From Sulfurovum sp. (lineage in GTDB: Bacteria > Campylobacterota > Campylobacteria > Campylobacterales > Sulfurovaceae), in contig JAJPEU010000010.1 of assembly GCA_021166685.1 (NCBI GenBank), forward strand, positions 1-64,000: a stretch of DNA of 64,000 bases, written 5' to 3'. The position numbers were made by a program, and so were the translations under genes. The notes beneath the pieces were generated by a model. That model had not been told where the DNA came from, searched no databases, and worked only from the letters and a program-made list of their open reading frames with translations. Shown here piece after piece: positions 18,400-26,997 of the stretch (positions are counted from its first letter, which is position 1; every line of letters begins with the position of its first letter).

Positions 18400-19540
18400 A
18401 AAAAAATCTTTATCTCGATTCTTAGTACTTTATACGGCAATGGTTATATTGATGATCATGCTTCTTTCTGTTTTTTACTATCAAAGCCAAGAAAAACTTA
18501 TGCTTGCACAAGAAAGAGCAATACTTTCCAAATATGCTTACATCCAAACCAAAAGATTGAAAGTCCTGCATCATTTTTTTGACGAGAAGACAACCTATCC
18601 GCGTGACCCCCGTTTTAGATCTGCCATATATGACAATGAATTTGCAAAGATTTTTTCTTTGATTGAAGAAAAAAATATCTATTTTGATAGAGAAATCTAT
18701 ATTGCCGGCAATATGATTCATTTTATTGAAACATTAGATAATTATTATTTGGGTGCAAGATATTTGGTTATCGAAGTTGATAATGATACGGGATGGAAAA
18801 CGGAACTATGGAAGCGTATTTTTGGGTATGGATCGGTTATATTTATCTTTTTTATGCTTTTTGGTTTTTATCTTGCGAAGTTATTTTTGAAGCCTATGCG
18901 TGATTCGATTGTATTGCTCGATAGGTTTATTAAGGATACTACTCATGAGCTTAATGCTCCGCTTGCAGCCATTCTCGCAAATATTGAAATGATGGACATG
19001 GATGTGATGGCAGAAAAAAATAAAAAGAGACTGGCCCGCATTAATATTGCCGCAAAAACAGTTTCCACGCTTTATCAGGATTTGACTTATTTAACGCTGG
19101 AGCATGAAAGACGCAATGAAGATGAACTCGTAGAAATTAAGCCATTGCTAGAAGACAGAATAGAGTATTTTAATGTTTGGATCCAATCTAAAAAATTAGA
19201 ATGTCTTATGGATATGGAAGATGTTGCACTTGTGATTGATAAAAGAAAAGTAACACGCGTGATTGATAATCTTATTTCCAATGCGATTAAATACAACCAA
19301 AGAGGCGGTACAATCGGTATTGAGTTAAGAGAGGGGATGTTGGTGGTTTGGGATACGGGTATTGGGATAGAAAAAGAAAAAATACCCTTCATGTTTGATC
19401 GCTATATGCGCTTTGATGAAAGTGAGGGGGGATTTGGTATAGGATTAAGTATTGTGAAAAAAATCTTGGATGAATATCATATTTCCATTGAAGTTGAATC
19501 GGAAATAAAAAAAGGTACGAGGATAATCATAAAATGGTAA
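18353..19540 (+). CDS. Sensor histidine kinase
   Basis: Two membrane helices (about 22-43 and 157-178) enclose a periplasmic sensor of about 110 residues, followed by the H box TTHELNAPLAAILANIEM, N box DNLISNAIKYN, and G boxes DTGIGIEKEKIP and GFGIGLSIVKK. The open frame begins with TTG at 18353 inside the response-regulator gene; GTG at 18359 or TTG at 18386 are alternatives and the N-terminus is unsure. No typical HAMP domain is seen. Downstream cytochrome genes suggest a redox or electron-acceptor signal. Confidence 0.9.
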   Translation: MLVLKNKVTSSLLKSEKKSLSRFLVLYTAMVILMIMLLSVFYYQSQEKLMLAQERAILSKYAYIQTKRLKVLHHFFDEKTTYPRDPRFRSAIYDNEFAKIFSLIEEKNIYFDREIYIAGNMIHFIETLDNYYLGARYLVIEVDNDTGWKTELWKRIFGYGSVIFIFFMLFGFYLAKLFLKPMRDSIVLLDRFIKDTTHELNAPLAAILANIEMMDMDVMAEKNKKRLARINIAAKTVSTLYQDLTYLTLEHERRNEDELVEIKPLLEDRIEYFNVWIQSKKLECLMDMEDVALVIDKRKVTRVIDNLISNAIKYNQRGGTIGIELREGMLVVWDTGIGIEKEKIPFMFDRYMRFDESEGGFGIGLSIVKKILDEYHISIEVESEIKKGTRIIIKW

Positions 19541-19869
19541 AAAAATTTTTACTTCCAATCATCGTCGTAATGTCATGGGTGATTGCCGAAGATGCTTATG
19601 AGCGCCACTGTGTGCCATGCCATGCACCGCTTCCCACTTCATTGCAAAGAATGTTTATGAATTATTTGCTTGTGTATGGAGGCGAACATAATTTCAAGGC
19701 AGCCCTTAAACATTATTTGCGTTATCCTTCCAAAGATATTTCTGTCATGCCTGATTTGTTTATAGATAACTTTGGTATCAAGGAAAAAAGCACTTTAAGC
19801 GATAAAGAGCTTGATGAAGCGATAGATATCTATTGGAATAAATTTAAGGTTTTTAATAAACTAAAGTAG
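19534..19869 (+). CDS. Small periplasmic c-type cytochrome
   Basis: A 111-residue protein with a signal peptide (to about residue 18) and one haem motif CVPCH at 25-29. The rest is helical, with VMPD at about 71 offering a possible axial Met. It overlaps the kinase gene by 7 bases, so it is in the same operon and is a likely output or partner of the sensor. Confidence 0.8.
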   Translation: MVKKFLLPIIVVMSWVIAEDAYERHCVPCHAPLPTSLQRMFMNYLLVYGGEHNFKAALKHYLRYPSKDISVMPDLFIDNFGIKEKSTLSDKELDEAIDIYWNKFKVFNKLK

Positions 19870-19924
19870 GTATTATCAATTAAGTTGAAAAAAGAAATAG
19901 GAAAATATTAAAAAAGAGAAGAAA

Positions 19925-20254
19925 ATGAAAAAGCTAAACCTTATTTTAGCATTAGGAGCGCTTGTGATAATGACCTCTTTTTCCAATGCTGAAGTTGGGT
20001 CAAAAATTGAAGAAGGGCAAAAACTTTTTAAGAAAAAATTACGCAAAGCGTGTAAATTTTCAGGCATTAAATTTGCTAGATATCATACGCAAGAAGAGTG
20101 GGAGGAGTTTCACGAGCAAGCGAAATTTCCGGAAGAAGCAAAAAGGATTTGCCCAAAATTGGATCTAAAAACAATTAAGCCTTCATGGTGGGAACCTATA
20201 TATGAATTCACTCGGGAATATGGAGAGGGAGGGGGCCATGTACCAAAATGCTAA
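19925..20254 (+). CDS. Cytochrome-like secreted protein without CXXCH
   Basis: A 109-residue exported protein (signal peptide ending SNA at 22). It aligns along its length with the next gene (20380): GQKLF, KACKFSGIKFA, HTQEEWEE, ICPK, and a C-terminal VPKC. The fold order is that of a small cytochrome, but the haem position reads CKFSG, lacking the second Cys and the His. Three cysteines (43, 76, 109) are conserved with the paralog. Role unknown; haem-free electron carrier, metal binder or assembly factor are all possible. Confidence 0.65.
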   Translation: MKKLNLILALGALVIMTSFSNAEVGSKIEEGQKLFKKKLRKACKFSGIKFARYHTQEEWEEFHEQAKFPEEAKRICPKLDLKTIKPSWWEPIYEFTREYGEGGGHVPKC

Positions 20255-20277
20255 ATAGCATTTTTTTGTAACTTCTT

Positions 20278-20317
20278 GAAGCAATTTTTATTGAATCGCT
20301 TCTTTTTTTTCTTTTAT
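20278..20317 (+). terminator. Intrinsic terminator after the TCS/cytochrome operon
   Basis: GAAGC (20278-20282) pairs with GCTTC (20298-20302), extended by ATT/AAT around one mismatch, then a run of eight T's and a T-rich tail. Confidence 0.65.
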
Positions 20318-20379
20318 CCTCACAATATTTTCACAATTTCATGCTAAAATACCAAATCTTAAAAAATAAAGGATAAGAA

Positions 20380-20694
20380 ATGACTAAAATGACTAAATTG
20401 GCACTGACTGCATTGCTTGGTCTTGCTGTGCTTTCAACAACTGCATCAGCTGACTCAAAAAAAGGACAAAAGCTTTATATGAAAACGCTTAAAGCACCAT
20501 GCGGTATGTCAGGAAGTAAATTTGCAGCAACTCATACACAAGATGAGTGGGAAGAAATCAATAATGCCGGTAAATTTGAGGAAGAAGTAAAAAAAATCTG
20601 CCCTAAAGCAAACATGAAACCGGCGCATGCAAAAGATATTTATGATTTCTCATATGAATTTGCATCTGATTCAGGTAACGTACCAAGCTGCTAA
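20380..20694 (+). CDS. Cytochrome-like secreted protein without CXXCH (paralog)
   Basis: A 104-residue exported protein (signal peptide ending ASA at 24). The haem position is CGMSG (41-45) instead of CXXCH. Cys 41, 74 and 104 match the cysteines of the upstream paralog; HTQDEWEEI and ICPK are shared. It has its own terminator-separated transcript with a GGATAAG ribosome site. It may be abundant, given its highly adapted codons, but the role is unknown. Confidence 0.65.
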   Translation: MTKMTKLALTALLGLAVLSTTASADSKKGQKLYMKTLKAPCGMSGSKFAATHTQDEWEEINNAGKFEEEVKKICPKANMKPAHAKDIYDFSYEFASDSGNVPSC

Positions 20695-20741
20695 TATCAA
20701 ATAACTTAAAGTTTCAAAAGTTATAATTTTAACTTTCAAAG

Positions 20742-20769
20742 CTAAGACCTGATTTTGTTTGGGTCTTAG
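20742..20769. other. Hairpin in the gap before the c553 gene
   Basis: CTAAGACC pairs with GGTCTTAG around an 11- to 12-base loop. No T-run follows; instead a purine-rich stretch of about 100 bases runs to the next gene. Could be a processed or structured leader; no RNA family recognised. Confidence 0.35.
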
Positions 20770-20880
20770 GCAAGATGGATGGGCGGCAGACCGAGAGGTG
20801 ATGCTTGGACAAGAGGTAGGGGAGAGGAATATTGCTCTTCTTCAAGATGAATTTTAATAATTTAAAAAAAGGAATTTAGA

Positions 20881-21177
20881 ATGAAAAAAATTGCAATCAC
20901 AATGTTACTTGCAGGCAGTACACTTCTTATGGCGGATGCTGCGGCAACGTATGCAAAATGCGCAGGATGTCATGGAACAAACGGTGAAAAAGTTGCCCTT
21001 GGTAAATCAGCTGTTATTACCGGACAAGACGCTGCTAAAACAGTTGAGCAACTTAATGGCTATAAAGCCGGTACACTTAATCAGCATGGCATGGGTGGAC
21101 TAATGAAAGGTCAAGTTGCATCATTGGATGACGCAGCGATCAAAGAGCTTGCTGATTATATTGCTGCAATGAAATAA
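20881..21177 (+). CDS. Cytochrome c553-type electron carrier
   Basis: A 98-residue periplasmic class I cytochrome. Signal peptide ends near MADA (20), haem motif CAGCH at 27-31, and GMGGLMKGQ (about 70-78) supplies the axial Met. C-terminal helix ELADYIAAM is standard. It carries electrons between respiratory complexes in the periplasm. Strong AAAAGGAA ribosome site. Confidence 0.92.
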   Translation: MKKIAITMLLAGSTLLMADAAATYAKCAGCHGTNGEKVALGKSAVITGQDAAKTVEQLNGYKAGTLNQHGMGGLMKGQVASLDDAAIKELADYIAAMK

Positions 21178-21189
21178 TCATTTTACTTT

Positions 21190-21235
21190 ATTCCAAAAGC
21201 CTAAAATTTTATGGCTTTTGGAATCCTTCTTTTTC
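21190..21235 (+). terminator. Strong intrinsic terminator after cytochrome c553
   Basis: A perfect 12-bp stem, ATTCCAAAAGCC (21190-21201) with GGCTTTTGGAAT (21213-21224), followed by CCTTCTTTTT. Confidence 0.85.
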
Positions 21236-21503
21236 GTAGTTACTTTCTTTTTATCAGTAAAGGTGTTAGATAATACTTTATCTGCTATCCTCAGGTATCC
21301 AAATTTACTTTGGTTTTAGACAAACGATAATAATCAGCCCCCGCGCATACATGATAATTACAATAATTAGATACAATTTAAAATCTTAATATGTCTGAGA
21401 TTGCCAGGCAAAATTGTCAATAAAAGTGCATGCATGCAAGACTGGAAGGTCAAAAGATGAGAACCCAAGAATTTTTATATAGTGTTATAACAGTATAGGC
21501 AGA
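21236..21503 (+). other. Gap before the CAP-domain gene, no gene seen
   Basis: About 270 bases of mixed AT-rich sequence. No ORF, clear promoter or structured RNA recognised. Confidence 0.3.
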
Positions 21504-22730
21504 GTGATGTTATTTTTTCGTGCAGTATATGTAAGTATTGTTATTTTTGTTGTTTCTTCCGGGACTATTAAGGCAGATAATGCCTCTGATGCCCTGAATT
21601 ATCTTAATACGTTACGCAAACATAGCGGCTTGGTTGGGTTAAAATCTAATGCTTTGCTTCAGAAGGCTGCCGTTAATCATGCACGCTACCTTATAAGGCA
21701 CCAGAACGGCGGACACTATGAGCGTCTGGGTATGGCAGGGTTTACGGGTGTCACTCCTTCTGATAGGGTGGTGCATGCAGGCTATGCATCTAAGGCAGTG
21801 ATGGAAAATGTATCTGTTAATACGAGCACTGCCAAGGAGTCTATCGATACTCTTTTTGCAGCTATTTATCATCGATTTGTGTTTTTGAATTTTGATAAAG
21901 ATGAGATAGGTATAGGCTATGCATCCAAAAAGGCAAAAAAGGGATTTTCTTCTTCTTACGTTTATGATCTTGGGTCAACCGCAGCAAACGCACTTTGCAA
22001 AACAAGTCACCCGATGCAAAACGGCATATATTATTTACAGAATATATGCAAAAATACCTCTCTTGCAATACCGCAATCTCTTTATGAGCAAAAAGAAAAC
22101 GAAATACGCTTCAAAAATAATGATATAGTAGTTTATCCGTATGCAAATCAACGCAATATACCGCCTGTTTTCTTTGATGAGTCTCCCGATCCCTTGCCCG
22201 AATACAAGGTGAGCGGTTTTCCTGTCAGTGTACAGTTTAATCCTGCCGTATATCATCAAGTAAAACTTAAAAGGTTTCAACTTTATGATGCGGGAGGACA
22301 AGAAATTAAGAGAAAAAAAATTTTAACCCGCCAAAACGATATACACCGTCGTTTTACCGCTTGGCAGTTTGCTTTAATGCCTTTGCAAAGATTGGAATAC
22401 GGCAGAACATATCGCGTCGAATTTGAAGCTTTGTGCGATGGAAAAAACGTTAAAAGATCTTGGAATTTCAGCACGTTAACACCGGAGGGAAAACTCTATA
22501 AGATTACAAAAAAGCAAACAACCCTGAAAGTAAAAAAAGGGGAAAAAATCATTTTTTATTTTGAGCCAAAACATCCGAAAGATTTGCTGGAGTGTGTTTC
22601 CTACACTACAGGAGTGAGCATGGGCTGCATAGATCAAAATACACTTTGGGCAAAAGTCCCCTCAGATTTTTCCGATACAAGCTATACGCTCAATGCGGGA
22701 AGCAGAAGCGTAAAACTCTTAATTGACTAA
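21504..22730 (+). CDS. Secreted CAP/SCP-domain protein
   Basis: A 408-residue exported protein (signal peptide to about 24). Residues 28-150 form a CAP (SCP/PR1-like) domain with LNYLNTLRKHSGL, AAVNHARYL, a conserved His-containing GGHYERLG stretch and the MENVS segment. About 250 further residues look beta-rich, including a region FPVSVQFNPAVYHQVKLK similar to Ig-like cell-surface modules. Bacterial members are often exported and envelope-associated; the biochemical role is uncertain. Its stop overlaps the convergent sppA stop. Confidence 0.78.
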   Translation: MMLFFRAVYVSIVIFVVSSGTIKADNASDALNYLNTLRKHSGLVGLKSNALLQKAAVNHARYLIRHQNGGHYERLGMAGFTGVTPSDRVVHAGYASKAVMENVSVNTSTAKESIDTLFAAIYHRFVFLNFDKDEIGIGYASKKAKKGFSSSYVYDLGSTAANALCKTSHPMQNGIYYLQNICKNTSLAIPQSLYEQKENEIRFKNNDIVVYPYANQRNIPPVFFDESPDPLPEYKVSGFPVSVQFNPAVYHQVKLKRFQLYDAGGQEIKRKKILTRQNDIHRRFTAWQFALMPLQRLEYGRTYRVEFEALCDGKNVKRSWNFSTLTPEGKLYKITKKQTTLKVKKGEKIIFYFEPKHPKDLLECVSYTTGVSMGCIDQNTLWAKVPSDFSDTSYTLNAGSRSVKLLID

Positions 22731-23578
22731 AGCGATGCCTTTAGTCCATAAAAATAACTTTGTATTTTAAAAATGCTTTTGTTTCCCAGTTGATCCATGA
22801 AGATCTCTAGTTTATCTTTTTCTTTCCAAGTGGGATTTTTGACATTTGCTAAGAGGGCCAGTTGTGTTTTGGCAGTACTCATTGTACCTATCTCATCTAT
22901 TAAACCTGCGGCCTTAGCTCGCACAGGCGAAAAGATATGGGCATCTGCATAGTTGGCAGAATCATTGATATCTAAACCCCGTGCAGCGGCAACATCCTGA
23001 ACAAAGAGTGCATAGATATCTCGGGTCAGTGTTTCAAGCTCTGTGCGCTCTTGCATTGTCCATTCTCTAGTGGGGGTGCCGGCTTCTTTGTAGGTACCCT
23101 GCTTAACAATCTGTGTTTTAATACCTATTTTGTCCATCAGTTCTTCTACATTGGCACTTTCCATGATAACACCGATGGAGCCCACGATTGCTCCTGGATT
23201 GGCAATAATTTTCTGGGCATAAATGGAGCTATAATAGCTTCCGCTCGCCATAATCCCGCTTGCGTAAGCAATAACCGGCTTGTGTTGTTTTAGTTCCTTG
23301 ACGGCATAAGCAATCTCCACTGAAGGAGGAACGGCACCGCCAGGAGAGTTGACATTAAGCAGTACTCCTTTGATGTAAGGATCCTTTTGTGCCTTTTCTA
23401 TTTGCTCGACAATAGCGTCTGCATCCATAATAGGCCCAAAGAGGTCAATTTTTTGAAGATTGGCCGGGTTAAGCGGTGCAGATTCTGGCATAAGAACAAC
23501 AAATGCAATAAGTAAAAAAAGCATACCTAAAAAATGTTGTCCTATCCATTTGATGATATTTCCCAAAGTTTTAAACAT
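22727..23578 (-). CDS. sppA: Signal peptide peptidase SppA, short form
   Basis: Membrane-anchored Ser/Lys protease that degrades leftover signal peptides. One N-terminal helix (about 12-30), then an S49 domain with LNVNSPGGAVPPS (about 74-86), the nucleophile Ser in GIMASGSYY (about 110) and the general-base Lys in KQGTYKEAGTP (about 161). At 283 residues it is the single-domain bacterial form. It overlaps the upstream amidohydrolase gene by 8 bases on the same strand. Confidence 0.94.
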   Translation of the reverse strand: MFKTLGNIIKWIGQHFLGMLFLLIAFVVLMPESAPLNPANLQKIDLFGPIMDADAIVEQIEKAQKDPYIKGVLLNVNSPGGAVPPSVEIAYAVKELKQHKPVIAYASGIMASGSYYSSIYAQKIIANPGAIVGSIGVIMESANVEELMDKIGIKTQIVKQGTYKEAGTPTREWTMQERTELETLTRDIYALFVQDVAAARGLDINDSANYADAHIFSPVRAKAAGLIDEIGTMSTAKTQLALLANVKNPTWKEKDKLEIFMDQLGNKSIFKIQSYFYGLKASL

Positions 23579-24782
23579 ATTGCTCTCCTTGTATGTACAC
23601 CTGTGAGGCCTCTTTGGTGTGCAGAATGGTCCAAAGCGGAATTTCTTCTACTCTTTTGGGGGCATCCGGCAAAGTAATAACCGTAAAATCGGCCAATTTG
23701 TCCGGTTCTATTTTCCCGCAATCAAGATGCAGTATTTGTGCGGCATTTGAAGTGATGGCTTCTATCAATTTTGAAGCCAAACTTTTGAGTTCTATATGTT
23801 CATGCATCATAAGTGCTGCTCTGAGCTCATCAAAGATTGAAAGGGTGTTGTTGGAACTGAGTCCGTCTGTAGCCAGAGAAAAAGGAAGAGTCAGTTTTTC
23901 TATAGCAAGTCTTCCGCACCCCAAATAACGATTGGAGCGCGGGCAGTGTGCAATGGAGTGTCCTTGTTTGCTTAAATGTTTCAACTCTTCTTCGTTAGCC
24001 TGGGTGCAATGGGTAAAATGGGTAGGGTAACCGTCAAATGTTTTTATAAATTCTTGAGCTGTAGTAAAAGGCCGGCTTTGGTTGAAATAAGTTTCAAAAA
24101 AAGGTTTAAATTCTCCATCTGAGTTATCCAGCCACGATCTTTCGGCGGGACTTTCGAGCAGATGTGCACTTAAGGGGTGATGGTTTTCTTTGGCAAGCTT
24201 CACAATATGTCTAAGCGCAACCGGATGAACCGAATAGGGAGCATGAATGGCAACACCGGGTGTAATGCGATCTTCCTTGTGGCCGCATGACAGTTTGAGC
24301 CGTTCTTGAAAATCGGCATAAAGTATATCAATATTTTGAGGATTGCTGCCTATGAATTCATTGAAAAAGACGACTCTTTGCGGGGTTTTAATGCAGGCTT
24401 CAAGTTCCAATCCGAAACTGGAAATGGCACCAAAAGAAGTGATCCCTGAACGAAGCATTTCTTGGCAGGCGTTTTGCATGATATGCATATTGCAGCCTTT
24501 TGTGAGTCCGTCGCGATCGTCTATGACCGAATACAGCCACGGGATGAATGAGCCGTATTCCAGTGTGGTTTTGTTGGAAGAAAACTCCAGGTGCACATGG
24601 GTGTTGATAAAGCCGGGATAAAGTACAGAATGAGGTTCTGTGGTAATCAATATGGCATTTGGGTATTTTTGCTGCAACACTTCCAAGGGAGCTATTTCGC
24701 TGATAGTTTGGGTAAAAGCAACGGCATGGTTGTTCAAAAACCCCGCAGGGGTGTAGATGTAGTCGGCCGCGATTATCTTCAT
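23571..24782 (-). CDS. Amidohydrolase, probable aminodeoxyfutalosine deaminase
   Basis: A 403-residue COG0402 metal-dependent hydrolase. Metal ligands appear as NTHVHLEFS (about 61-69), AIHAPYSVHP, and HCTQ, and the terminal Asp in ATDGLSSNN (about 320). Older annotations call such proteins chlorohydrolases. A Nitratiruptor COG0402 protein has been shown to deaminate 6-amino-6-deoxyfutalosine in the futalosine menaquinone pathway; by relationship and taxon this gene is a good candidate for the same step. Neighbours (aroQ, sppA) do not prove it. Confidence 0.7.
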   Translation of the reverse strand: MKIIAADYIYTPAGFLNNHAVAFTQTISEIAPLEVLQQKYPNAILITTEPHSVLYPGFINTHVHLEFSSNKTTLEYGSFIPWLYSVIDDRDGLTKGCNMHIMQNACQEMLRSGITSFGAISSFGLELEACIKTPQRVVFFNEFIGSNPQNIDILYADFQERLKLSCGHKEDRITPGVAIHAPYSVHPVALRHIVKLAKENHHPLSAHLLESPAERSWLDNSDGEFKPFFETYFNQSRPFTTAQEFIKTFDGYPTHFTHCTQANEEELKHLSKQGHSIAHCPRSNRYLGCGRLAIEKLTLPFSLATDGLSSNNTLSIFDELRAALMMHEHIELKSLASKLIEAITSNAAQILHLDCGKIEPDKLADFTVITLPDAPKRVEEIPLWTILHTKEASQVYIQGEQYV

Positions 24783-24846
24783 AAATGCTATCCTTTAATA
24801 CTATTTAGATAAAATAATACCCAAAATAAATAAATAAGGTAATCCA

Positions 24847-25329
24847 ATGAAAGTCGTCGTTATCCAAGGTCCAAATCTTAATATGCTAGGTGTAAGAGAA
24901 CAAAATGTCTATGGCTCAATGAAGCTAGAGGATATTCATACACAAATGAAAGCATATGCAGATCAAAACAAACTTGAAATCGAATTTTTTCAAAGCAACC
25001 TTGAAGGTGAAATTGTAGATCGCATTCAGGAGTGCTTAGGGGATGCGGACGGCATTATCATCAATCCTGCAGCCTATACTCATACTTCTATTGCAATTCG
25101 TGATGCAATAGCAGCGGTACAGATCCCAACGATTGAAGTACATCTTTCAAATATCCATCAAAGAGAAGAGTTCAGACATATCTCGCTTACTGCCCCGGTA
25201 TGCGCGGGTCAAATCCTGGGAATGGGGCCGTTTGGCTACCATTTGGCAATGGTAGGAATGAAACAGATACTTAGCGAAGTAGCTGCAATGAGAGCACGTG
25301 TTCAAAACGCGCAAGCTCAGGCAAAATAG
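24847..25329 (+). CDS. aroQ: 3-dehydroquinate dehydratase, type II
   Basis: Third step of the shikimate pathway. Motifs include [16 protein letters not shown] (about 7-22; Arg and Tyr of the active site), [15 protein letters not shown] (about 75-89) and [14 protein letters not shown] (about 98-111; catalytic His). 160 residues, slightly longer than usual through an Ala/Gln-rich tail. Divergently transcribed from the amidohydrolase. Confidence 0.97.
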   Translation: MKVVVIQGPNLNMLGVREQNVYGSMKLEDIHTQMKAYADQNKLEIEFFQSNLEGEIVDRIQECLGDADGIIINPAAYTHTSIAIRDAIAAVQIPTIEVHLSNIHQREEFRHISLTAPVCAGQILGMGPFGYHLAMVGMKQILSEVAAMRARVQNAQAQAK

Positions 25330-25378
25330 TACTCTGTTTAGAAGATAGTTTTAAAACAATTAGCCTTAAAAGACCACT

Positions 25379-26398
25379 ATGAACTATATGCTCAAAGATG
25401 AAAATGCTATCTATTATGAATGCGGATACAGTTGTGACAATGCACTTTATCTGCGGGCAGGAAGTGAAGCTTTTTTTATTACCGACAGCCGCTACACGAT
25501 TGAAGCGCAAGAGAGGGTGAGGGATGCACAGGTAATTATCGATGGTGATCTGTATGGTACAGCAGTAAAACTTTTGGAAAAAACTAAAGTCAAGAAAGTG
25601 ATTTTTGACCCCAAAGAATGGAGTGTTGCAGGATATGAAAAGCTCAGTTTGCATTCAAAAATTGATTTTAAACCGGTTGTAGACTATTCGCATAAAAAAC
25701 GTATTATCAAACGTGATGACGAACTCAAGATTCTTGCCAAAGCCGCCAGATTGGGAGCGAAAGCATTTAAAAATTTAGCCAAAGCCTTTAGAGAAGAAGG
25801 TGTAGGCAAAGATGAGTTCGGCCTTACCTATATGGCCAGAGCTGCATTAAGTAATTTTGGAAAATATGAACTTAGTTTTGCTCCCATTGTAGCATTGGGG
25901 GCAAATGCAGCAAAACCCCATGCGATGCCAACTGATGATGCGCTCCATAAAAATGACCTTCTCCTGGTGGATGCAGGATTAAAGTATAAACGATACTGTT
26001 CAGACAGGACGCGTACGGTACGGTTTGGTAAGAATTTTACCTTCAGTACTAAACAAGCATTCAAAAACAAAGAGATGCAAAAAGCCTACGATACAGTGCT
26101 CAAGGCCCATGATAATGCGATCAAAAAAGCACGTTCCGGAATGAAAGCCAGGGAAGTAGACGCTTTGGCGCGAGACATTATCACCAAAGCAGGATTTGGA
26201 GAATATTTTGTGCACTCTACCGGCCATGGTGTAGGGCTTGATATCCATGAGATGCCTTATGTTTCAAATAAATCTGATACAATCATTGAAGATGGAATGG
26301 TATATACTATCGAGCCGGGAATTTATATACCGGGCAAATTTGGTATTCGTATCGAGGATATGGTGGCAATGGTAGGCGGGAAAGCCATTGTGCTATAA
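25379..26398 (+). CDS. Xaa-Pro aminopeptidase (M24 family)
   Basis: A 339-residue dinuclear metallopeptidase that releases residues preceding proline. The C-terminal pita-bread domain has all five metal ligands: Asp in LLLVDAGLKY, Asp in CSDRTRTV, His in HSTGHGVGLDIHE, Glu in YTIEPGIY, Glu in IRIEDMVAM. The N-terminal creatinase-like domain (1-115) is short, as in PepQ-type enzymes. Follows aroQ closely and precedes folK by 12 bases. Confidence 0.92.
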   Translation: MNYMLKDENAIYYECGYSCDNALYLRAGSEAFFITDSRYTIEAQERVRDAQVIIDGDLYGTAVKLLEKTKVKKVIFDPKEWSVAGYEKLSLHSKIDFKPVVDYSHKKRIIKRDDELKILAKAARLGAKAFKNLAKAFREEGVGKDEFGLTYMARAALSNFGKYELSFAPIVALGANAAKPHAMPTDDALHKNDLLLVDAGLKYKRYCSDRTRTVRFGKNFTFSTKQAFKNKEMQKAYDTVLKAHDNAIKKARSGMKAREVDALARDIITKAGFGEYFVHSTGHGVGLDIHEMPYVSNKSDTIIEDGMVYTIEPGIYIPGKFGIRIEDMVAMVGGKAIVL

Positions 26399-26410
26399 GA
26401 GGACTGACCT

Positions 26411-26947
26411 ATGCTAAGAAAACAGCTTGATGGCAGCAACACATTGATTGCAACGGCCTATTTTCCTTATGTCTCATCGCAGAGCGGCGGACACAAAGCG
26501 CTTCTTGGCCTTGGAGGAAACGTAGGGGATACAGTGCGCCGTTTCAAACATTTGTTTTGGTATTTTAATCGTTCTTCTTTTGTTCATATACTTCAAACCG
26601 CACCCATTTTAAAAAATCCGCCTTTTGGGTATATGCAGCAAGACGATTTTTATAATACTTTGATGCTTGTAGAAACTTTTTTAACGCCTAAGGCATTATT
26701 GCGGTATCTGTTGAAAGTGGAGAAAGTTTTTGGTCGTAAACGGCTTTTTAAAGACGGGCCAAGAACACTGGATATTGATATCATATTTTATGAAAATGTA
26801 AAGATGAAAACAAAAACCTTGACACTGCCTCATCCGGGATGGATGAAAAGAGACTCAGTACTGATCCCTTTGGCGTATATGGGGCAAACAAGAGATAAAA
26901 GAAAAACTTTCTCAAAGAGAGCATGTCTGCAAGAAAGAAGAGCATAG
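26411..26947 (+). CDS. folK: HPPK, 2-amino-4-hydroxy-6-hydroxymethyldihydropteridine pyrophosphokinase
   Basis: Folate pathway enzyme that transfers pyrophosphate from ATP to the pterin. LGLGGNVGDTVRRF (about 33-46) and GPRTLDIDIIFYENV (about 117-131, with metal-binding Asp pair) are the family signatures. The N-terminal 30 residues before the core are an extra segment. Ends inside the upstream open frame of flhF. Confidence 0.92.
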   Translation: MLRKQLDGSNTLIATAYFPYVSSQSGGHKALLGLGGNVGDTVRRFKHLFWYFNRSSFVHILQTAPILKNPPFGYMQQDDFYNTLMLVETFLTPKALLRYLLKVEKVFGRKRLFKDGPRTLDIDIIFYENVKMKTKTLTLPHPGWMKRDSVLIPLAYMGQTRDKRKTFSKRACLQERRA

Positions 26948-26997
26948 ATGAGAGTCTCTATCGCTTGTTGAAAAGAATTAATGATAAAGGTAGCGGT

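Noticed and set aside
20770-20880. Small non-coding RNA such as SRP or tRNA
   Set aside because: The purine-rich segment has no recognised core or acceptor-stem pairing.
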